Shown here: piece by piece, positions 40,501 through 52,500 of the stretch
Position numbering within the stretch: the first letter of the stretch is position 1
Layout: each line of letters opens with the position of its first letter
From: Branchiostoma belcheri
Taxonomy: Eukaryota > Chordata > Leptocardii > Amphioxiformes > Branchiostomatidae
DNA: 64,000 nt
Assembly: GCF_001625305.1 (NCBI RefSeq)
Contig: NW_017802491.1
Span: forward strand, 2,752,890 to 2,816,889
Reading direction: 5' to 3'
Made by a program: the position numbers and the translations under genes
The notes under the pieces: generated by a model
Seen by the model: only the letters and a program-made list of their open reading frames with translations
Database searches by the model: none
Told to the model about the DNA's origin: nothing

Positions 40501-43500
40501 AGATCACACTGCTTTCCAGGCAATGTCTGCAGGTCTGTCCTCAACTTGTCTGTTCTAACATGATATATCTTACTCCTTATAGTATGGTTGAAGACTTAAT
40601 CATTATTGTGAATGTACATGTAACGTTACCCATTGTTAAATAACAAATGTGGATTGAATAACCAAACTTTCATTGCTCATAAACGGTGCACACCCCAGTT
40701 CTTCCGCGACCGGGGTCCGTGATAGTCCGTTGTAAAAAAGTGACGAAAGGGTTTTGAGGGTCCAAGTTTGAGGTGACATTTCTTATAAACTGCCACGAAG
40801 TATCATTAAACATTAACATGGCTGAAGAGTGTAAGAAATGGTGATTTTGGGGTGAAAATTTCTTTTGGCTCCGAACCTTACTTCCGGGTATCCTTGCGCG
40901 CCAAGTGTAATCCGCCCGTTTGACCTAGTTTTCGCTCTGTGGCTTCGTAGGGGTGGATTTGCAACCCCTCGCGCCGTGGACTGTTTAGAAAATTACAGTA
41001 CTAGAATTTTCTTTATAATTTACTCGGGTATAGTCAAGGCTTGGGTCTTTCTGCCAGCATCAGTCATTTCTGCCGGAAAATTTTTTTTTGTGGGATTATC
41101 CTACGCGAAAATTCGCAATTTTGGGCATTAATTTTGGAGTGAAAATAATGTTGTTTCCGTTGATTTTACCAAACTTAAAAAGGTTGAAGAAACCAAACTC
41201 AGCTTGTCTTGTAGCTGAAGAGATACCCTTTCGTCCCATATACAGTTATTCTCCTTCCGAATTATTCCACGCCAGAGACGGTCGCTAGATTTGAGGGTGT
41301 GCAGCTTCGAAAAGAGGCCCCAAATAAACTGGGGTGTGCCCCCTAAATGATGGCATATTTTACCTATCAGCTGTTTTTGAAATTTTATCATATCATTATG
41401 TTGTGATCAGACTGTATACCTTTTCACACCACCATCTGTGACCCTTGCTAGTCTGTCCAGTCCACCCCCAACTTTATGACTTTCTGTACTCATCAGGTTG
41501 GCCAGAGATCCATCCTGGAGAAGCTACAGCACACGCCTAAAGACTTCCCCCGCTCAGAGTTCCAGTCTCACATGTACCCCGTCCTGACGGCCCTGGCCAC
41601 CTACCACGCACACCTGGACCAGACTAGGCAGGTGAGTCAAAGTGTACCTAATTGTTCTATTCGTCATAACTGTATTTGTCAGAGTTACCACCCCTTACAA
41701 GGTGATATACATGTACCCTTTCATTACATTTTTGTAGCTGATACAAGGTGGGGTGCACCAGGCCTAGATCTGTCCGGGTGATGATTTAAATCACAGTGTG
41801 GCTGATATGAGACAGGGGTTTGCCTGTCTGGGTGATTTGAAGTGAATCACCAACTACATACAGTAGGATTTGGGCCATCACCCACTGGGGCATGACCCTA
41901 CTCTTTTTCGAAAGTTATGGTGGGTTCTTTATTGTGCGTGGGATGTCACCAAAAAGTTACAATGTTAACAATGATAGAGAACAACATCTCTCATAAGTCA
42001 TATCTGTCATAAGTCATGTTGTGATATGTTTCTGTGACTTCTAATTGAGAACACTTGTTTAGTGATACAGGATTGTTGATGTTTAAATGGACGACTACCT
42101 GACTCGTATGCTCACACGCTAAGCTCACATGTTCCTGTTTAACTGAGAGGAAATGGTTTAAGTGGATAAAAGTCTTACAAACACCAGGTTACCAGATACA
42201 CTGCATGCTGCCAGCAGGGCTTGAAATACATGAACCACCTGCATAAATTACGCAGGTTACATGTAGTGCAGGTAAAATTGGAGCTGTACATGTATGTCTA
42301 CCTGCACCTAACCTGCAGTGGGCCATGAACTAGGTTTACATACAAATGTAGGTGTATGTGGATTTCATTTGCTGTATTGACTGTCACCACCTAATAGTAT
42401 GTAAAAGGCATAATGCCTGAATTCTGAGTGGCGCAGGTAAAATTTGACTTGTGCTTGTAGTTTTCAATGCAGCTACACCAGTGCAGGTGTACATAAAAAA
42501 AGGATTTGGAGCCCTGTGCAGGGATACTGATTCCCCAGGAACAGGTCTGCCCTGCTGCAGACAGCACGCACCATGCAGACCTGGGAGTGAACCCTGCCCT
42601 CCTGGCTGATGGAACTCCTCTGGGAACACGATCCTAGGGACAAGGACACACCTCGTGTTTCTCCCACAGCCTTGACCCTGGGGGTCAGGACAAGCCTTTT
42701 CTATAAATATACCCCTCAACTAGTCTGAAAAACATACATCTTAATCCTCACTACTGTGTGAGTTTCCTTCAGTAGTTGAACTTTTACATATACAGGTCTT
42801 GTGGCTGTACATGACATTGTGCCCTGAGACTAGCAATGTACTTCTAGGAATGTCCCAGGAATGTACAACTGTGGTAATATATGAAGAGTGAAGACCCAGT
42901 GCCAAATCAATCCTCCTCTATCTGTGGTTTCTGTCCAGAGCTGTGTTGTTTCTGTGTAGGACAGAGAAAAATTAATGACCAGATTTTAACTGGAGGTGGC
43001 AAATGCATTCATCTGGTCGTAACTGTCACATTGTTGTCCTTTTCAACTCAAGGACAAGGCAAGTGATTGTTGTAGGATTATTGTGACAGTGGTGTTGAAC
43101 TCCAACTGAAATGTCAGGAGAGAAACTGTTTATCCTCCACCTCCGCTTCGCAGCTGGAACTTCCGCAGCCTCCCACTCCTTCCTGAACACCTGCTGATTC
43201 AGACCACAGAACAGTCCTACTCCTGACAAGATTATGTCAGTCAAGCAGTTACTTAGGGAGTGAAGTGTTGCAGGGTTTCACATCTGTATCCAATGCATGT
43301 GTGTGGCCTAATGCAAAAGAAAGAAATTCCTAACTTGTAACAGTTCTCAAGACCACAGTAACATTCTTCCACTGTGGGTTGCAGGATTCTAAATGAGCAG
43401 CTTGACGTATCACAACATCCTTATAAAGCCATGTAGATCCTTGTGCTCAAAGAGGCAACTTTATAGAGCTTTCTGTAGACTTATGATTGAGTCCCAGGGG

Positions 43501-46500
43501 AAAGAACTTCCCAGTAGAGCCAACATTAAACTTCAGGATCACTCTCATCTTACATACAATAGTAAAGCTTGTGCATTATTTTGTATCTACATTTTTGTAC
43601 ATGTACATGTGTAGGTCTGCAGTAAGAGATCTGGACTGTGTCAAAATATCAGTATTTCCAAACCTGGTATTGAATCAGATGCCAACTGACACAGTGTTAA
43701 AGAATTCTGCCCTGCCCTGTAGCATACATGTACCTTGCCTTTTCTGTTTTGCCCATTTCCTTGTTGATTGTCGCCAGTCATCTGTAAGAGTAGACAGGTC
43801 AAGATACACATACTTCACTATCAGACACTTAAACTTGACCCTCCTCCTGCTGATGTACATGTACATGTGTGCTGTAACCTTGGTGAACGACCTTGCCCAC
43901 AACAGGGAGGTTAATCTACGTCTGACACAGAGGGGTCAGAAACGTGGAAAATCTGCAAATAGGGGCTGAAAAACAAGTTGACCATGTGCTATAACGATCA
44001 TTGTCAGAGGAAATTCTTTGAATATGAATCTAAGATGAATGGCTGGGATCAAAGCCAGCACTTAGTGAGTGTAGTTTCTGAAGGACGAGGTTCTACTGTG
44101 CAGCTAGAACTAAAAACCTTTACCTGACTATTGACTTCATCAAGCAGGTCCAGATATCAGTTACGTGCTCCCATTATAGACAATTGTAGCTGGAGAATAA
44201 ATACTAGTAGAAAAAATGTTTTCTTTGAAAGAAAAAATTGTCTTTATATAAGGCATAATTTGATATTAGAACATTGCAAAATCAAGTACATATCAACACC
44301 AACCTTTATCATTCTCTTTGGCTTACTTGAGGATTACATCTGGTGACTCTTCATCCAAGTACACAGGTGCACTGCCCCTTACCAGCCTACGTATTTTAAT
44401 ACAAAGGGTGTTAAAACACCCTTTGTATATAACTACACATGCATTAAGAAAAATAAACACCTAAAACGTCAAGAGAAATGCTTTTCTAAGGGTCATATGA
44501 CTGATTCAAATCATATTCTCTTTATAAGGTGCAGTAAGGTGTCTGGGCATTTTTGTACACATTTTTTTCAACAAAATCTGTTGCCTCTTTTGTTTTCAAA
44601 AATCATCTTCAAAGGCTGATTTTTAAAATTTTTTTTTGCTCTCCTGTCAGATCTAATGTGTCACAGAGAGTGTCATCCATCAAATGTACATTGTATGTGG
44701 CCTAGCTTGAGGAAAATCAACATTTTTATTGACTTCATCTTCAATTTCCAACAAAGATAGAGCTCACAGCCATTGAACAGTCCCTGTACTAGATCCTCTC
44801 TAGTTCTATAAAACAGATGTCTGGACTGCTGCCAGTAAAACTGACCAGCTAGCAGCTCTGGTTGACCTTCACCACAAGTGAACATGCAGTCATTAGTACT
44901 TGTCAACATCTCCTTTGTCTGTCACTGTCTGACACTTTCAAGGGCACATTAACCACCTCACCAGTGTAAATATGATCTCACTCTGGAGGATGTACCAATT
45001 AGCATCGCTTATAGCATGTCTCAGTAGGGTTTGAAACCAGAAAATGTTCTTCTGGAGTGAGTTTTGCTGTTGCTGCCAGCATGCTTGATGATAAACCATG
45101 AAAGTCCTGTCTGAGTTCTAGCATTAGTAGTCACTGCTTTCTTGGAAATGGCATGTTTGTGTAGCTTGAAAAAATAATTTTGCCTCATGAGGCTACCCAA
45201 ATGATTGTCAAAGAATTAGGATACATTTTGTAGATGGGAACTGATTCTTCAAAGATAACAACCTTGTACATGACAAAGATAAAAGTATTTGGAGGTTTCA
45301 GGCAACAGGAGTCATACCATCTTTACCCATTGCAATAAAAATGTTGCTTTAAAATATGCCCTCCTCTTTAAAATATGCCCTCCTCTTTCAGATTCAGCAC
45401 TTAGAACCTCCTTCCATATCTATACAAAAATGGCACCCTTTGACTACAGTAGATACAGTAATAGTGTACATAATACCTTTGACTATAGTACATAATAACA
45501 GATTTATTTCTGGGGCATCATTGGTCGGAGAAGAGCAGGTAGCCTGAGAAGGTTGTGTACCTGCCAGTTTTACTGGGGTTGTAGATGGCCCGATGTCTCC
45601 TCAGTCTCAGCCATATCTCATGTCCCCTCAGCACATGGAGAATCGCCGTGTTACTGGCCATGTCGTAAGCCGGTCCATAGAAGGCCGCACCGACCTGGCT
45701 TTCATGGTTTTTCATCAAGTCCACGAAAGTTGTTGCAGCCTTGTTGGTACTCATCAGGTGGAAGTGGAAGAGGTAGTGGCCGTCAACTGGTGCCCTGAAC
45801 ACGCCCGTCCTGTTGTTGTAGAAGCCACCTGAGTTACTGAGGATGAGGTCAAAGGGAACAGGTTCATCAGTGATGAAGGGTCCGTAGCTCTCTGTCCTTA
45901 CGGCAGAAAATGCTACCTTCAGGCGAGATCTGATCAGAGTTTGATCCCCTGACAGGTAGGCGGCTGCCTCCGAAGCGCTGCCTGGCTTCCCAGCATCCCC
46001 AGGCTTGCCCGGCACACCCGGCACTCCTCTCCGCCCCGGTCTCCCCCGGATCCCAGGACGTCCCTGTCTGCCGTCCACTCCAGGATCTCCCTTCTCCCCT
46101 TTGTAGCCTCGGTATCCCTGATTGCCTTTCGGCCCCATTGGTCCAGGATAGCCGTTGACTCCATTGTAGCCTGGTTTCCCGGGGATACCGGGCGGTCCTG
46201 CCTTGCCGTCCCTGCCGGGCGGACCTGGGCTGTCCTTGAGGTTACAGACACAGGGCTCACACACGCCGGCTGTAGAGTCTGGAGGCTGTCCTGAAGAATA
46301 GATGGCGGCGGCTCCTTTCCTCTCCGCAGGCACTGAAAGCATTTCCTGTTCAGCATCTATGAAGAAAAGCCCTTTCGCACTCTCCGGTTTTTCACTTGCA
46401 TAGATGTCTTGACATTGGGTATCCTGAATGGCAAACAGAATCACTACCAGCAATATAGAGTACATTGTGGAAACCTTACAGTGTTTGCTAGACATCATGG

Positions 46501-49500
46501 CAAACATCTGCTGAAAAACTTTTCAAAAAAGGTTCTGTCACTGTTTCTCTTCCTTGGAAGACTGCCCACTTTCTCCGCACCTGTGCTGCTTTCTGTACCT
46601 ACTAAGCCTGCAGCTATTCATAGAAACACAGCAGGTCTCAGCGTCTGTCCACTTCAATTGATTCCTGTAGTCATGCGTGCGTGGAACCATACACAGTAGG
46701 CCCAAGAAATCCTGGCTTAGCTCCTCATTCAAGTCCGGAGATTCGACCAGGCGTGGTATTACAGCACTCTCCAACAACTTGCCCACAGGATTACAGTCAC
46801 CTTGAAAGGGCAGCTGGATAGCAGCTACTGTTTATCTGCTTATGCTTGGTTTAAAGTTCATGGGACGACCTTTTCTGTACCCGACTGTCAGGATGTCTGC
46901 TCCCCTCAGCATGCCTTTGAACCTACAGCACAAGAGACATGTTGAGTATAAGTGCAAGTCCACACAACATAGTAGCAGCAGAAGTCCCTCTCAACCAAAC
47001 ACTGGACAGAAGACATCAAGTTGAAAGTCATTTTTCAGATTTTAACTTGAACTTCAAGGGCATTATAGTAGAATGGACTACATGTGTGTTTCAAGTTGTT
47101 ACTGGACGTTCATGAAAGCCTCATCCCAACTGTCATCTGAAAGTACTATTACATCTCTCAATCAGTATGTTATACTTCCTAAATTAAAGTAAAAGTTTAC
47201 ATCTAGGGTGTATTGTGGATTAACGTGAGAGACCACTGACATTACTGGTTTTGGAAAAAAAAGACAGTGCCATGCATTTTCAGCTTATCTTTTACATCAG
47301 ACATAGGAATTTTGATTCACTCTCAAGTGGGATTCAACCCCAGACCCTACTGATGAAAGGTAAAACTACCACCACTCTGCCTACTCCTCCCACAACAACT
47401 CCATAAGGTATCCATGGTGCATTCCAAGGATATATGTTAGCCGTGACTCCAGACTTGTGTTTCATATTATGGCCATTGTAAGATCCAAGTGTAGATACTA
47501 ACAGTCTTTAAATTAGACATGCCAAGTATTAGTGTTAAAAATTTACTCCACCTGTTTGGTAAAATATGAAGTGTATATGACAAACAAAAGGGATGTAACC
47601 AAATACTTTATTTTAGTGATCAATTGTACCAATGACATTATATAGAGAGATATAAGTATGGTAATGTCCTTGATTGTACAATTTGGATTTGTGCAGTTAC
47701 ATATATTGAAACCTCTTCGTCACACTTCACCAATCTAATTATAAAAGTAACTATGTAGTCCCACTTTGTGAATAGTCACACTGGTCAGACAAATGGCTAC
47801 TGTGTAACTCAAAAGCCCAATAGTGTGCTTACATTGACACAATTAGTTTTGATTGAAAACAATGTCCTCCCCATGAGATGGTGGTGTAGTCCCAGAGATG
47901 CGTGACCTGTGTCAGATGTGAGGGAGGATGTGGAGGAAATGTCTGGCAAGCAAAACCATCTGTCAGGATGGAGTAATATACGTTTCCATGGCAACTGCAC
48001 CTTTTAAATCCCAAACTGTAGCGGAGATTCTGACCTGAGAAATACCACAGGTGACTTTAAGTCTGCCTCCAATTAATCTTTAAGATGTCAACTGTTCCGA
48101 GGAACCGTAGCTTCAATGAAGATTTCAGACCTTTTGCGAAATGTTCCTTTCTTGTGTGTAATAATGACATCTTCTGTCCTCCAGAAATAGTGAACTTGTA
48201 AACATAAATAAATAGAAGTGAAAGTCAGGTTTTTCCATACATTAGTAAATCCGACACTTCTGATTTGTTGATACCTGGCTGAACAGGTATGATAGATTCA
48301 TCACATCCATATGAATACAACAATATCAATGAACCTGTCTCGATGTATTACTGATAGAAACAAAATGAACCCCAGCTTGTTCAAGGGCACTTTGGTTCAA
48401 AAAGCACCAGGTTTAAAATTGAGATAAAAGTCAAGTTCATAAATCACTAGACCACACACAGAATCTGATGTAGAAAGTGCTATTGTTAATGTGACAGAAG
48501 GTTTCCTGCTGAATGAAGAATGGCCAGCAGGTGGGCCTGTGCCAAGGATCTGACATTCTAATGTCCCTGTGCATTGCATGCTTGGCCCATAGCTGTTATA
48601 AAATTATCCAAAGGACACCCAGGGGCCACAACACTGAGTGAAAAGTTATGAGATCTATGTATAGATGAGGAAATACTATACATTGTCACCAATTGTAGTT
48701 TCATTCCATTCACACTTATATGGCAGTTTCAAGTGCACTTCACTGAACTCGACAAATTTAAAATGACAACTCTATATATCCATACGTTTGAAAAAAAGAT
48801 ATCAGACATATAAATATTAAGATGTGTGCAGTACATGTATATTCAATGGCTGATAGGCCTTAGGCTATTTTGAGAGAAAACTGACTGTTGAGTGAAAACT
48901 GACCATCGTACTCTTGGGCAAAATAGCAGGTCATTGACTATAAGCATTTCAAATGTTAGCTTGCAGCTCTTCAATTGCTCATTCTTCCTTTTAATAAGAC
49001 TTTCTGTGTTAAAGGTTTTCTGTAGAAATTTCAGTAAGAATTTTCAGTAAAGAGTCACGTACCTTGATCTTAACAAGAGCCCACTTCCAAGTCCTCCAAG
49101 AAACACCATGAGAGAATCCTGTTTGGATGAATGCCTTTCCCTCAGCAAGTGGAAAGTTTAAAAGTACGGAAAAGTGTGACTCCGGCTAGAGGAAATGGGC
49201 TGTCCCTGTGTCTGTGGTGCTGAGGACGTGTTACATTCCAAACTTGACCTCTGGAGCTGGTCACTGCTGGGTGTGATTGTTCGCTGCTCTAACTGCTCTC
49301 TGCACAACCCGCACTGGTCCTATATCCACACGCCTGCTGCCCGCTGCCCAAACCCAGGCCCTTTGATAGGGAAGACCTGTTGAGCGATGGTTAACTGTAA
49401 GTGTAAGGCCCTGCCCACATCCCCTGTGGGTGGTGAAAACACATCAGCAGTTGCTAGGCAACAAGGCAGAGTCCGGGGTTACCAGCCCTGGCAAGGCCTG

Positions 49501-52500
49501 AGCAGTGCTAGAGCAGCAAGACACAAACTGCCTCGTATCTCCTGGTCTCATCACTTTGTGTCATGCCAGAACAACTTAGTATGGTGGCTTTTGGAAAATT
49601 TAGGGCTTTACAAGTCAGATAAAACAGATATCATAATACATTGGGGATTTCAAGGATTTATCCTGGTGCTTCTGTTACATGTTTCTATTGGCAAAGGGAA
49701 ACGATTAAAGCCCTAGTTTTGGCAATGGGAAGAGAGGCAGTTAGGGACCGAAAAACCAGATAAAACCGGTAATGGCCAAGCATGAAGAGATGAGGATTCT
49801 GGCTTGGTTTCTAAGGTGTCCAGTTTCCAAAGGCAATTTGTTGTGGAGGGCAGGACCAGAAGCCGAGGCTGTCTGTCTGGAACATGCCAGGGTTTATCAC
49901 CCCTGAAGCGAGACTGACTTAGTCAAACAAATCCTGGCTACTGTGCTTGTTTGGATAACAGAGGAAGTCACACAAAGCAAGTTCATGGTCATGGCAGCAG
50001 CACACAGTGTTCTTAGCTATGCTCTGCCATTCATTGGTATAGCAGTGCAATTATTTTGATCAGACAGTAAAAAAACCAAAGTGCATTAGCAGAAATACAC
50101 AGCATACATATACAGGTGACCAAGGCTGATGTAAAAATGTGACAGGTACATACATGATGTTCATTGTACTCAACAATGAATCACTTTCCAGGTGAATTCC
50201 AGATTACAAAAAGCATGGTTCAGAAGAAAGAAGTTTTTCCCACTTGTCATCAGAACGTGTCAGTATGATTGACAGCAAACAAAAGAATGTAGGTCCATTG
50301 TTCATTGAAGAAAAAACATCACCACACAGTCCTAGAGACATGTCATTATTACACACAAGAAAGGAACATGACCTGGGTCAGGGGACAAGTTGTCAAACCA
50401 CTTTATATTTAGTGACTCTATTTGTTTTTATAACTTTTTATTAGAACATGCTTGAGGAAAAGATGTCTGCTGTAACAGCAGATCTGCAGCTGACCCTTAG
50501 TGACCAGCAACTCTATCCACACAGACCTGTTGGCAGAGGTTACTCACAACAGGTGAATGATAGTGAGGCTGAGTTGGTATGAAACATAAAAAAACGATGT
50601 CCTTGGGAGAGAAGACACATGGGAAACTGTTTAGTTTTCTTTATGATAACTTTATAGTTGGGTCAATGGTTCATGACACCCTGTCTCTGATATGTAGGGT
50701 TTTTCCATTGTGTCTCCAACCACCCCCCACCCCCCAGCAAAATGCTTTAAACTCTCATCACTTGTCCGCTGGTGGATGAGTCCGCAGTCTAATTGCTGTA
50801 CAATGTACGTGAATGTTTATCCCATGTGAATTGGTAGCCCAGCCTTTCCAGCTAACTTTTCATCTTTGCCCCAACTTTGCTTGCCCAGATAGACTCCGTT
50901 CTGGCCCAATGAGTGCATTTATAAACACATCAGGTTTGTAATTTTCCGGTTCATAGTGGCATACAACCCTGGCAGCACCCTACATCAGGAAGTGTCATCA
51001 GCAGGTTGGACCCCAGCCTCCTCCTGTTACATTTATCTCCTGGCCTCTTGTACCCAGATGCCTGGGCTGCAGATGGATAGGACAAGAACCGGCACACACA
51101 AAGCTCAGACCTTGTGATCCATGGACACATTTCCTCCTTTTCTTGTCCTAAAGCCTTTCCATGTGTGGTTCAACGATGAAAGTAAAGAAGGTGATGCAAT
51201 GAATAACTTCCGTTCGGATTTATGGAGGGTTATTTACTGTCTACTATTTTTGTAGCAAACTTCTTTTCAGTCTTTTGTGCAGGCTTTTCAAAATAATGGA
51301 AACTAGCATCATAAGGACAGATTTTGACAAGGTTACCTCAGTATAATTTCTTTCAACTCACAAGACTTACCCTTCATCACTCTGTATACGTACCAGAACA
51401 AAGTATTAAGCTGGTACGGCCTAACGTTGATTTGTGTTTCTTTAGCAGATAAGTAAAAATCCCTGTAAAGTCAAGAATTTAGAGTTGACATGTCTACCAG
51501 TCGAATCACATTCCAAAAGGCTTGAAATAGTCATACCAGCATCATAGCAGATTTTGCAGCATATTTTTTAATCACAAACCTGATCCCAAATGTTTGCAGA
51601 AGGATTGTGGGATTGTCACTAGACTAGCAGGCACCAGGCCTGTCAGCCCAAAATAATGTCAAACAGTGAAAACTTCAAAGCCAGGTAAATTTTTACCATT
51701 CCTTAGACAAATCCAAAATGTACAGAAATTCATATCAAGGATTCCACAGTTGTGAATGTGTGGAGTATCATTTAAAGGACTCTCATGAAGTATAAGTCTG
51801 TGCTGTAGCCCCACACAAATGTACTGGGATTGCCAGATATGGATCTATTCTGCTACTGTATGTGAGGAGTGGGTGGATGGGACTTCATTGGTTCTACTGC
51901 AGACTCATTGGTGAAATGGTTATCTTAGATTCAAACTGGTGCATAGGTTATCCTATGGGAAACCTTCAATCTTGGCACAGTATCTGTAGCAGGAAATTGG
52001 CTTGGATTATCTCATTTAAACAAATTAGTCACTTAATTATGTTATTGCAAGATATTTCCTATAAGAAGTTGGCACGGAAAAAATGTGGGTCTGAGCCAAC
52101 CATTTTGGATAGAAAGCACCCCTCATCTGTCAGAGGAAGGAGTCAGTTTGCCTTACATGTAACTGCTGGAAGAAGGATTTACACTCAATGTTGTCTGTGT
52201 CATTTTTATATTCTGTGTAGGTTGCAATATAAACTTACTGCAATGTATTAGCTAGAATGCACCAAGTCAGTCATTTAGAATTGACATGCTTTGTTTAATC
52301 AATATTCAAATATGAAAAATTATAATGGTTATGATAGCTCTACCTCATCTTTAGAATAACATACAAGATATATTATTATGTAATTGTTATGGTTCATACT
52401 CACAAACAGGCTTGTAGCCACTCCTTTCCTACTGCCTTTGAACTTTGCACATGAGGAAGTGCAGCTTCTGAGCATGTCATGTACATGTACACAACAGACA

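Larger units (their letters stand above)
41632..45501. other. TSC2 intron 22, left part
   Basis: Contains the hAT-like element at 42215 and the 30-bp palindrome at 44399. A 20-bp unit (TTAAAATATGCCCTCCTCTT) is duplicated in tandem near 45350-45390. No TSC2 exon was found; exon 22 and exon 23 join in phase 0 without need for another. Confidence 0.5.

Noticed and set aside
42384..42719. 111-codon minus-strand open frame
   Set aside because: Overlaps the hAT-like repeat; composition reflects CTGCA-rich repeat sequence.
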